A stretch of 33,406 nucleotides of DNA from Mycolicibacter algericus DSM 45454 (GTDB lineage: Bacteria; Actinomycetota; Actinomycetes; Mycobacteriales; Mycobacteriaceae): NCBI RefSeq assembly GCF_002086455.1, contig NZ_MVHC01000034.1, positions 1 through 33,406 on the forward strand, given 5' to 3'. The position numbers and the translations under genes are program-made. Under the pieces are notes generated by a model. That model was not told the DNA's origin, ran no database searches, and was given only the letters and a program-made list of their open reading frames with translations. Positions 15,255-22,434 of the stretch are shown here, piece by piece (position 1 is the first letter of the stretch; each line of letters opens with the position of its first letter).

Positions 15255-15267
15255 ATCAACGATTGAT
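15255..15267. promoter_or_regulatory. Inverted repeat ATCAA-CGA-TTGAT upstream of the CoA ligase
   Basis: Two 5-bp arms with a 3-bp spacer lie 50 bp before the CoA ligase start in an AT-rich stretch. The spacing resembles the ATTGAT-containing palindrome upstream of the SDR gene at 19679-19701, so both may serve one regulator. The arms are short and chance is possible. Confidence 0.35.
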
Positions 15268-15316
15268 GATTATGGTCATATGACGGGGTTCCCGCGCCGG
15301 AACGGAGGAAGACTTC

Positions 15317-16840
15317 ATGCTCAACCAGGGTGTTGGCTCGTGGCCGTTCCGTCGGGCCCGGCAGACTCCGGACGCCACCGCGATCGTCTTCGGTGAGCAC
15401 CGCTACACCTACCGTGAGCTGGCCGAGCGGGCCACGCGACTGGCCCACGGGTTGCGTGCGCTCGGCGTCGGACAAGGCGATCGGGTGGCGCTGCTGTGCA
15501 CCAACCATCCGGCGTATCTGGAGGGGCTGTTCGCCGCCGGACTGCTCGGCGCGGTGCTGGTCCCGCTGAACATTCGGCTGGCGTCCGCGGAAGTCGCCTA
15601 TGCACTTCGGGATTCGGGCGCACGGGTGTTGATTCACGCCGGTGCGCTGACTGACGTGGCGCTGCCGGCTGCGCAGGCGGCGCAGGTCCCCACACGCGTG
15701 GTCCTGGATGACGAACCGGGCCCCGGCGCGGTCGGCTACGAGGAGATCATCGCGGCATCGGGTGCCGAGGCCATCGACATCACGGTGGAGCGCGACGACC
15801 CGTGCTTCATCATGTACACCTCCGGAACGACCGGATACCCCAAGGGTGTCGTACTCAGCCATGACACCGTGCTGTTCGCGGTGCTCAACCCGATCATCGA
15901 CCTGGATCTGTGCAGCGACGAGGTGTCGCTGGTGGCCGCCCCCATGTTCCACACCGGCGCACTCAATTTCGTGGCGCTGCCGACCGTGCTCAAGGGCGGC
16001 ACTGTGGTGATCGAGGAGAGTTTCGACGCGGGCCGGGCGCTGAGCGTCATCGAACGTGAGCGCGTGACCTACTCGTTCAGCGTGCCGACCATGCTCGACG
16101 CGATGAGCGAACACCCGCACTGGGGCGACACCAACCTCGGCTCGATCCGGCGCTGGATCGTTGCCGCCGCACCGGTTCCGCTTCGCACGCTGCGCACCTA
16201 TGCCACCCGCGGCGTGGCGCTGTGCCAGGCCTACGGACTCACCGAGACCGGTCCCGGGGCGCTGGTACTGCGGCCGGCCGAGGCCGGGCGCAAGCTGGGC
16301 AGTGCGGGCGTGCCGCACTTCTTCACCGACGTGCGGGTGGTGACCGCCGACGACACCGAAGCTGCGCCGGGGGAGCGTGGCGAGATCCAGATCAGCGGCC
16401 CGAACGTCATGCGCCGGTACTGGAATCGCCCCGAAGCGACCGAATCGGCGTTCGGCGCCGACGGCTGGTTCCGTTCCGGTGATGTGGGTGTGCGCGACGA
16501 CGAGGGATACATCACCGTGGTCGACCGGATCAAGGACATGATCATCTCCGGTGGGGAGAACATCTACCCGGCCGAGGTCGAGAACGCGATCCTGGAGATG
16601 CCCGGCGTGCGGCACTGCGCCGTGTTCGGGGTGCCCGACGACAAGTGGGGCGAGGTGGGCTGTGCCGCGGTCGTGCTCGCCGACGGTTGCGCGGTCGGCA
16701 AGCCGGAACTCGATGCGTTCCTCGGCGATCGGCTGGCGCGCTACAAGCTGCCCGCTTCGCTGATGGTGCTCGACGAACTGCCCGTCAACGGAACCGGAAA
16801 GATTCTCAAGGGCGAGCTCCGGGCCCGGTTCGCCGGCTGA
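15317..16840 (+). CDS. Acyl/aryl-CoA ligase (AMP-forming)
   Basis: The 507-residue ANL-superfamily ligase starts at an ATG with GGAGGAAG upstream. The ATP motif YTSGTTGYPKG is at residues 167-177. Later signatures are CQAYGLTETGPG, GWFRSGDVGVRDDEGYI and DRIKDMIISGGENIYPAEVE. The C-terminal catalytic lysine is in NGTGKILKGELR. It activates a carboxylic acid to its CoA ester. The neighbouring MarR, MaoC, SDR and broken BadI-like genes suggest a cyclic or aromatic acid rather than a long-chain fatty acid (inference). It is convergent with the MarR gene, with 3 bp between the stops. Confidence 0.88.
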   Translation: MLNQGVGSWPFRRARQTPDATAIVFGEHRYTYRELAERATRLAHGLRALGVGQGDRVALLCTNHPAYLEGLFAAGLLGAVLVPLNIRLASAEVAYALRDSGARVLIHAGALTDVALPAAQAAQVPTRVVLDDEPGPGAVGYEEIIAASGAEAIDITVERDDPCFIMYTSGTTGYPKGVVLSHDTVLFAVLNPIIDLDLCSDEVSLVAAPMFHTGALNFVALPTVLKGGTVVIEESFDAGRALSVIERERVTYSFSVPTMLDAMSEHPHWGDTNLGSIRRWIVAAAPVPLRTLRTYATRGVALCQAYGLTETGPGALVLRPAEAGRKLGSAGVPHFFTDVRVVTADDTEAAPGERGEIQISGPNVMRRYWNRPEATESAFGADGWFRSGDVGVRDDEGYITVVDRIKDMIISGGENIYPAEVENAILEMPGVRHCAVFGVPDDKWGEVGCAAVVLADGCAVGKPELDAFLGDRLARYKLPASLMVLDELPVNGTGKILKGELRARFAG

Positions 16841-16843
16841 GGA

Positions 16844-17293
16844 TCAGCCGGCCGCCTCGTCGGATTGGGGAAACACCATCTGGCTCAGCATTTTCCGTAC
16901 TCGCTCGACCGCCTGCGGTGTGAAGGCTGCGGTGTGGGCCGCGGCGGCCTCGGCGGTGCGCTGCTGCGCCCTGGCACAGAGCTTCTGGCCGTCTTTCGTG
17001 GCGACGATCAGCTTGTTGCGCCGGTCGCTGGAATCAACGGTGCGGGTGACCAGGCCCCGGCCCTCCAGCTCGTCGACGAGGGCGACGATCTGGCTCGGGT
17101 CCAGGCCCACGTCGTTGGCGAGGGCGCGTTGGGTGACGCCGCCGGGGTCGTCGCAGACCACCGAAAGCACGCTGTACGCCCGCACCTTGAGGCCAAGTGG
17201 CGCAAGCGCTTCGTTGCTCGACCTCACCAGCAGCGCGCTCGCCCGGGCCAGCAGGAATCCCAGGTCGTCCTCGATCATTCGTCGACGGCCCAT
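16844..17293 (-). CDS. MarR-family transcriptional regulator
   Basis: The start was set at the ATG at 17293 because GAGAGGAG lies 6 bp upstream. An in-frame GTG at 17317 would add 8 residues. The 149-residue protein has the MarR winged helix: YSVLSVVCDDPGGVTQRAL, then VGLDPSQIVALVDELEGRGL and the wing VTRTVDSSDRRNKLIV. It is the last gene of the SDR-amidohydrolase-MaoC operon, 36 bp after the MaoC stop. MarR proteins often respond to aromatic or CoA-linked ligands, and BadR is a MarR regulator of cyclohexanecarboxylate genes. Control of this operon or of the ligase is probable but not shown. Confidence 0.88.
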   Translation of the reverse strand: MGRRRMIEDDLGFLLARASALLVRSSNEALAPLGLKVRAYSVLSVVCDDPGGVTQRALANDVGLDPSQIVALVDELEGRGLVTRTVDSSDRRNKLIVATKDGQKLCARAQQRTAEAAAAHTAAFTPQAVERVRKMLSQMVFPQSDEAAG

Positions 17294-17329
17294 CGCAACT
17301 CCTCTCGCCGGCGACACCCTACCGGCTCG

Positions 17330-17806
17330 TCATTCGAGCATGCGGTAGATGGCCTCGGCCACCACCGCCGGACGCTCGCTGCCCTTGAGTTCGATGATCC
17401 CTTCGACGGCGATCTGTACGTCGCCCTTCGGCAGCTCCCGGTACTCCTTGAGCGCCGCGGCCAGCCGGACCCGGCCACCAGCGGGGACCGGGCTGGTGAA
17501 CCGCACCTTGTTGAGCCCGTAGTTGACGGCGGTGGTGACGCTGTCGACGCGGAGCACCTGCGTCCACAGCGGAATGATCAGCGACAGGGCCAGGTAGCCG
17601 TGCGCGACCGGACCGCCGAACGGGCTCTCGGCGTTGGCCCGCTCGACGTCGACGTGGATCCACTGGTGGTCGTCGGTGGCGTCGGCGAAGGTGTTGATCC
17701 GGTCCTGCTCGATGCGAAGCCAGGCACTGGTGCCCAGCGGCTGGCCGACGTGGCCGGCGAGATCGGCCAGGGTGGCCAGGTGTGTTGTGTGGTTCTCGTC
17801 GGTCAT
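17330..17806 (-). CDS. MaoC-like (R)-specific enoyl-CoA hydratase
   Basis: The 158-residue single hot-dog-domain protein starts at the ATG at 17806, 13 bp after the amidohydrolase stop. The hydratase motif FADATDDHQWIHVD contains the catalytic Asp and His. GPVAHGYLALSLIIPLW completes the active site. It hydrates or dehydrates a CoA ester, probably on the product of the CoA ligase. Similar proteins accompany many actinobacterial CoA-linked catabolic clusters. The substrate is unknown. Confidence 0.87.
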   Translation of the reverse strand: MTDENHTTHLATLADLAGHVGQPLGTSAWLRIEQDRINTFADATDDHQWIHVDVERANAESPFGGPVAHGYLALSLIIPLWTQVLRVDSVTTAVNYGLNKVRFTSPVPAGGRVRLAAALKEYRELPKGDVQIAVEGIIELKGSERPAVVAEAIYRMLE

Positions 17807-17819
17807 GGGGCCGTCCCTG

Positions 17820-18710
17820 TCAGTCGGTGATGCCCAGTACCCGAAGGGCATTGGCTTTGAATATGAGCGGGGTGACCTCGGGCTTCATCTCGAGGTCGGC
17901 GAAGTCCGCGCGCCAGCGGTCGACCTGGATCACCGGGAAGTCCGAGCCGAACAGCGCCTTGTGGCGCAGCATCCCGTTGACGGCCCTGACCAGCTGGGGC
18001 GGAAAGTATTTCGGCGACCACCCGGACAGATCGAGGTAGACATTGGCCTTGTGGGTGGCGATCGAGATCTGCGCATCCACCCACGGCACCGAAGGGTGGG
18101 CCAGCACCAGGGTCAGGTCGGGGAAGTCGGCGGCCACGTCGTCGAGCAGCATCGGATCCGAATACCGCAGCTTGATGCCATGACCGCCGGGCAGTCCCGC
18201 GCCGATCCCGGTCTGGCCGGTGTGGAACAGCGCGGGAACACCCGCCTCGGTGAGCGCTTCGTAGAGCGGGTAGAACCGGCGGTCGTTGGGCTCGAAGCCC
18301 TGCATGCTGGGGTGGAACTTGAAGCCCTTGACTCCGAATTCGTCGACTAGCCGGCGCGCCCGGCGCACCGCGGCCCTGCCCTGCCATGGGTCGACGGAGC
18401 CGAACGGGATCAGCACGTCGTTGTGCTGCGCGGCCACCTCGGCGATCTCCTCGACAGAGTTGGGCGCGTGACCGGTGGCGGCGCCGGCGTCGACGGTGAA
18501 CACTACGGCGGCCATGTTCCGGGCCCGGTAGTGCTCGGCGATTGCCTGGATCGTCGGCGTGCGCTCGGCGCCGGATTTGAAGTACTTCTCCGAGGCGGCC
18601 ATCAACTCGTCGTCCATCGACCGGTGCCCGCAGCCGTCGATCTCGACGTGGGTGTGGATGTCGATGGCCGCGATCGCATCGAAGTCGATGCCGTAGGTGT
18701 AGGCGCTCAT
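17820..18710 (-). CDS. Amidohydrolase-2 family protein (ACMSD-like decarboxylase or hydrolase)
   Basis: The 296-residue TIM-barrel protein starts at the ATG at 18710, overlapping the SDR stop (ATGA). The metal-binding HxH is in AAIDIHTHVEID. Further ligands are in KGFKFHPSMQGF, LVLAHPSVPW and LFGSDFPV. This family includes ACMSD, gamma-resorcylate decarboxylase and ring-opening hydrolases acting on carboxylated rings. In a cluster with a CoA ligase, MaoC and SDR, a decarboxylase or C-C hydrolase role is plausible but not proved. A longer frame upstream is only the SDR gene read in another frame. Confidence 0.87.
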   Translation of the reverse strand: MSAYTYGIDFDAIAAIDIHTHVEIDGCGHRSMDDELMAASEKYFKSGAERTPTIQAIAEHYRARNMAAVVFTVDAGAATGHAPNSVEEIAEVAAQHNDVLIPFGSVDPWQGRAAVRRARRLVDEFGVKGFKFHPSMQGFEPNDRRFYPLYEALTEAGVPALFHTGQTGIGAGLPGGHGIKLRYSDPMLLDDVAADFPDLTLVLAHPSVPWVDAQISIATHKANVYLDLSGWSPKYFPPQLVRAVNGMLRHKALFGSDFPVIQVDRWRADFADLEMKPEVTPLIFKANALRVLGITD

Positions 18711-19630
18711 TTGCCCACCAGCTCGGCGGGGAATTCCTCGCCGACCGACTCCAGGTGGTCGGCGAACGTGGTGGGCCACTGCGCGGCGATGTCGTCGGCG
18801 GAGAACCCGCCGTCTTGGAAGGCGGTGACGGTCAGCGTCGGGTGGGACCACAGGCCCAGCCGGTCGCCGCCGATGGCGATGGCCTGCCCGGTGATCTCGG
18901 CGGCTGCGTCGGAGGCCAGGAAGGCGACCAGCCCGGCGACGTCCTCGGGGGCGCCCATCCCGACCTCGCGCCGGATGATCTCCGGCAGTGGCTCGCCGTT
19001 TTTCATCGAGGCGATGTAGGGCGCCAGGAATCCGATGGTCTCGGTCATCGCCGTTGCGGCGACCGGGATCACGGCGTTGGCGGTGATCCCGGCGCGCTGC
19101 AGCTCCATCGCCCAGGTCCGTACCATGCCCACGATTGCCGCCTTGGCACCGGAGTAGTTGGTCTGGCCGAAGTTGCCGCGCTGCCCGGCGGGGGAGCCGA
19201 TGCAGATGATCCGTCCGCCGTCGCCCTGCTCGCGGAACCGGTGCACCGCCTCGCGGACACAGGTGAAGGTGCCCTTGACGTGGACGTCGATCACTGCGTC
19301 AAAGTCGTGGTCGGTCATCTTCCACAGCACCTTGTCGCGCAGAATCCCGGCGTTGGTGACCATCACGTCGAGACGGCCGAAGTGTTCCACCGCGGCGGCC
19401 ACCAATTCCCGGGCGCTGGCGCCGTCGCCGACGGGTGCGACGACGTCGGCGGCACGACCGCCCGCTGCGATGACGTCGGTAACGGCCCGGTCCACCGCCT
19501 CATGGTTGACGTCATTGATGACGACGGCAGCGCCGTAGCGTGCCAGTTCTTTAGCGTAGGCAAGCCCGAGGCCCTGCCCGCTACCGGTGACGATCGCAAC
19601 TTTGTCGCTGAGGTCCACCAGATCCTCCAT
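18707..19630 (-). CDS. Short-chain dehydrogenase/reductase
   Basis: The 307-residue classical SDR has the NAD-binding TGSGQGLGLAYAKELARYG near residue 15, the VTNAGIL motif, and the catalytic SPAGQRGNFGQTNYSGAKAA with Tyr and Lys in YSGAK. A roughly 50-residue C-terminal extension (from GDRLGLWSHPTL) follows the usual end. This is seen in SDRs acting on CoA-bound 3-hydroxyacyl substrates. It leads the operon SDR-amidohydrolase-MaoC-MarR. It could act like BadH on a hydroxycyclic CoA ester (inference). The upstream 100 bp contain two inverted repeats. Confidence 0.88.
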   Translation of the reverse strand: MEDLVDLSDKVAIVTGSGQGLGLAYAKELARYGAAVVINDVNHEAVDRAVTDVIAAGGRAADVVAPVGDGASARELVAAAVEHFGRLDVMVTNAGILRDKVLWKMTDHDFDAVIDVHVKGTFTCVREAVHRFREQGDGGRIICIGSPAGQRGNFGQTNYSGAKAAIVGMVRTWAMELQRAGITANAVIPVAATAMTETIGFLAPYIASMKNGEPLPEIIRREVGMGAPEDVAGLVAFLASDAAAEITGQAIAIGGDRLGLWSHPTLTVTAFQDGGFSADDIAAQWPTTFADHLESVGEEFPAELVGK

Positions 19631-19654
19631 ATCAAGACGGCTTCCTTACGGACA

Positions 19655-19679
19655 TGTACGGGCGTAAATGTACCGTACA
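19655..19679. promoter_or_regulatory. Inverted repeat TGTACGG-N11-CCGTACA
   Basis: Perfect 7-bp arms, centre to centre 18 bp apart, lie 25 bp upstream of the SDR start. The spacing places both half-sites on nearly the same face of the DNA. It is a candidate operator or promoter element for the SDR operon. Confidence 0.45.
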
Positions 19680-19701
19680 ATAATTGATGATATCAATTAT
19701 T
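19679..19701. promoter_or_regulatory. Perfect AT-rich palindrome, 10-bp arms
   Basis: AATAATTGAT (19679-19688) and ATCAATTATT (19692-19701) are perfect inverted arms separated by GAT. It sits between the LuxR-type regulator stop and the SDR start and abuts the TGTACGG repeat. Such AT-rich dyads are typical operators for MarR- or TetR-type dimers. It is far longer than expected by chance in GC-rich DNA. Confidence 0.55.
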
Positions 19702-19731
19702 GAAGGGTTCCAGGTCAGAGCGAAGGTGGTT

Positions 19732-22362
19732 TCATCGGCGCAGCGCCGCCAATTCGGATCGGGACCGCACTCCGAGCTTGGTATAGATCCGAGTCAGGTG
19801 ATACTGCACCGTCTTCGGTGAGATATAGAGTTCAGCGGCCACCTCGCGATTCGAGTGGCCTTGGGCCACCAGGGATGCCACTGACTCCTCCTGCGGAGTC
19901 AGCTCGGTGTATCTGCGCGGGCCGCGAAGCTGGTGTACCCCGCCGGCTTTGAGCTCACGCTCGCACCGGTCCACGAAAGTGCGCGCCCCCAAAGACAGGT
20001 ACAACTCCTGCGCGGTGCTGATCACCGTGTCTGCGTCACGCCGCTTCCCGGCGCGGCGCAGCGTCTGCCCGTAGGCGAAGTTGACCCGGGCAAGGTCGTA
20101 CCGCATCGGCAAGCCGTCCAGCAAGGTGAGGGCTTCGTCGAAGGACCGCCGTGCTGCGGCGAGGTCGCCGGCTGCCCCGAGTAGCCTGCCGCGTGCGCTG
20201 CGCAGCCGCGCTTTCGCAGATCGATGCGTTCCGGAAAGCCGTTCGTGCGACCGCAGCAGTGCTTCGGCAGCATCGAGTTGCCCGTCGCTGACCAGCGCAC
20301 CGGTCAAGATGTCGACCCATGGCCACAACGCCGGCTGGTGCATCGCGGGATCCCACGACGCCCTGGCCAATGGTTCGAGCACTCGCCGCACGGCAGCGTG
20401 ATCGGCCTCGGCTTCCGCGACCGTGGCCCGTGCGATCAGCGCGGGCAGCCGCATCAGCTCGTAGTCACCGGTGGCCGCGTCCGCCGCCGACACCGCCGCC
20501 GTGGCGACCTGCCAGTTCCCCCGCAGCGCATGCACCTGCGCCTCGGTCCACGCCAGCAGCGGTGTGACCAGCACGATGCCCGTGCTCACCGCCAGCTCAC
20601 GGCCGCGCCGAGCGCTGTGCAACGCCCGGTCCCAGTCGCCGACGGTGAACTGAACCCGCGCCAGCCAGGCGGTCGCCCACAGCGTGATCCGCGCTGAACC
20701 GCCCAGCTCGGCCAGCGCCACCGCGCTCTCCAGGTTGCTGCGGGCGCCGTCGACATCGTCCATGCCGAGTTGGAACCAGCCGTGTCCCATTTTGACGCGT
20801 TGCGCCTGCGCCCCATACCCGATTCGCGCGCCGAGGTCGTCGTAGGCGGCGGCCGCCTCGCGGGATCGTCCCGACGACGCGAGCCCCAGCCCGCGGATGG
20901 CTGCGGCTTCGATTCCGGCTGGCGACTCGTGGCCGGCGAGCGCCAACGCACGATCCGCCCAGCCGACAAGTTCTTCTCCGCGGCAACGCATCAGTGAGTT
21001 CAGTACGTAACGCTGGGCGATCAGGGCGGCCGTCGCCGGGTCACGCTCGGCGTTGACGATGTCGGAGGCGCGGCGCAGCCGGACTTCTGCCTCGGCCGCC
21101 CGGCCACGAAGTATGGCCAGATAGGCCAGCACAGCATTGCGAAGCGGGGTCTCGCGCAGGCTCTCCACCACCGGAACCAGCGCGGCTGCGCCCGCGCAGT
21201 CGCCGGCGGCCACCAGAGCGTCCACCGACCGGGTGAACCGTTCGTCGCGCAGCAGCGGATCGGCGGTGAGCCGGCTGGCGTCACGGAACAGGTGTGCCGC
21301 CTCGGCCCATGCTCCGGCCGCGGCCTGGTCGTTCGCCAGTTCTTCGACCCGGTCGGCCAGCTGCGGCGCGGTCGTCGGCGTGGCGGCGACCAGGTGGCGC
21401 AGCCGGCGGACCGGATCGACCACGATCTCGGCGGCCCGGCGGTGCGTTGCGGCCACCGCGCGAACACCCATGATCTCGAAGACCGCCGCAGCGGTCAGCG
21501 GATCGGTCAGGCGGGGCCGGTGTGGTGCCGTCACGTTGATCAGCCCGGCGGCGACACCGTCATCGATCGCGCTGAGCGGGTCCTCCGATCCAGCCAACTG
21601 CGCTGCGGTATCCAGTGATTCCTCCGTCGATAGAACTGCCAGCGCCTCGATGAGGTGGCGGGTATCCCGGCAGCAACGGTCCAGCAGGGCGCGCACCTCG
21701 GCGGTGATGTGTCTCGGGGCGGGCAGCGGGGCATCCGGGTGTGTCCATACCGAGGCCGGGAGTTCGTCGAGCAGGGCCAGTGCGTCACGTGGGTTGCCGC
21801 TGGTGTGGCGGGTTAACTGTTCGGCCATCACTGGGTGCAGCAACCTGCCGCGCAGTCTGGCCAGTTCGGCCACCGCCGCGGAATTCAGCCCGGCCAGGTG
21901 CATCTCGTTGGTGTCGAGCCCGGACAGCAGGGGAGTCGGTGTCGTCACAGCGAGCAGCACCAGCAGCGACACCTCGCGATGGTGCCGAACGGCGGTGCTG
22001 AGCGCCTGCAGCGAGGTCGAGTCGGCGTATTCGGCGTCGTCGACCACGATCAGCGCCGGGTCGTCACCGCTGATTCGATCGATCAGCCAAGCCGCGGCGG
22101 CGACCGGGTCGATCGGTGCCGAGTCCTGTAGCAGCTGACGCAATATTCCGGCGGGTGTGGAGGTCTCCCACTCCACAGCCTGCGCCCAGTGCACCGGACC
22201 GTCGTGCAACTGGGCGAGGCGGCGCAGCAGCGCGGTCTTACCGATTCCGGGCGGGCCGACCATCCGCAGCATTCTGGCGCCGCGGGTGGGGACGGCATCC
22301 AAGCGCCCGGCCAGCTCGGCCAGCTCTCGATCACGCCCGATGCACGCCGTGGGGACCATCAA
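19732..22362 (-). CDS. LuxR-family transcriptional regulator with AAA ATPase domain (LAL type)
   Basis: The 876-residue protein has an N-terminal NTPase with Walker A GPPGIGKT at residues 36-43 and Walker B ALIVVDDAEYAD at about 103-114. A long helical, TPR-like middle follows, with repeated alanine-rich pairs such as RARGRLLGAAGDLAAARRSF-type segments. It ends with a LuxR helix-turn-helix (LTPQEESVASLVAQGHSNRE, then SPKTVQYHLTRIYTKLGV). LAL regulators are large, ATP-dependent activators. It lies 72 bp downstream of the benC-benD fusion on the same strand, so it is probably co-transcribed with the ben genes and may activate them or the SDR operon. The inducer is unknown. Confidence 0.9.
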   Translation of the reverse strand: MMVPTACIGRDRELAELAGRLDAVPTRGARMLRMVGPPGIGKTALLRRLAQLHDGPVHWAQAVEWETSTPAGILRQLLQDSAPIDPVAAAAWLIDRISGDDPALIVVDDAEYADSTSLQALSTAVRHHREVSLLVLLAVTTPTPLLSGLDTNEMHLAGLNSAAVAELARLRGRLLHPVMAEQLTRHTSGNPRDALALLDELPASVWTHPDAPLPAPRHITAEVRALLDRCCRDTRHLIEALAVLSTEESLDTAAQLAGSEDPLSAIDDGVAAGLINVTAPHRPRLTDPLTAAAVFEIMGVRAVAATHRRAAEIVVDPVRRLRHLVAATPTTAPQLADRVEELANDQAAAGAWAEAAHLFRDASRLTADPLLRDERFTRSVDALVAAGDCAGAAALVPVVESLRETPLRNAVLAYLAILRGRAAEAEVRLRRASDIVNAERDPATAALIAQRYVLNSLMRCRGEELVGWADRALALAGHESPAGIEAAAIRGLGLASSGRSREAAAAYDDLGARIGYGAQAQRVKMGHGWFQLGMDDVDGARSNLESAVALAELGGSARITLWATAWLARVQFTVGDWDRALHSARRGRELAVSTGIVLVTPLLAWTEAQVHALRGNWQVATAAVSAADAATGDYELMRLPALIARATVAEAEADHAAVRRVLEPLARASWDPAMHQPALWPWVDILTGALVSDGQLDAAEALLRSHERLSGTHRSAKARLRSARGRLLGAAGDLAAARRSFDEALTLLDGLPMRYDLARVNFAYGQTLRRAGKRRDADTVISTAQELYLSLGARTFVDRCERELKAGGVHQLRGPRRYTELTPQEESVASLVAQGHSNREVAAELYISPKTVQYHLTRIYTKLGVRSRSELAALRR

Positions 22363-22434
22363 CAGAAGTAAAGCAGGTATGGCGCGAAATGACGGCGGGA
22401 CTGCACCGAGACGCTGCCGGACCGCTCGCTGTCG

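Noticed and set aside
15182..16615. 477-codon minus-strand open frame
   Set aside because: It lies opposite the CoA ligase and is rich in His/Arg/Gly, as expected of a shadow in GC-rich DNA.
16865..17830. 321-codon plus-strand open frame
   Set aside because: It is antisense to the MarR and MaoC genes, both of which have clear domain motifs.
21137..22138. 333-codon plus-strand open frame rich in Ser and Ala
   Set aside because: It is the complement of the LAL regulator's middle region and has no recognisable domain.
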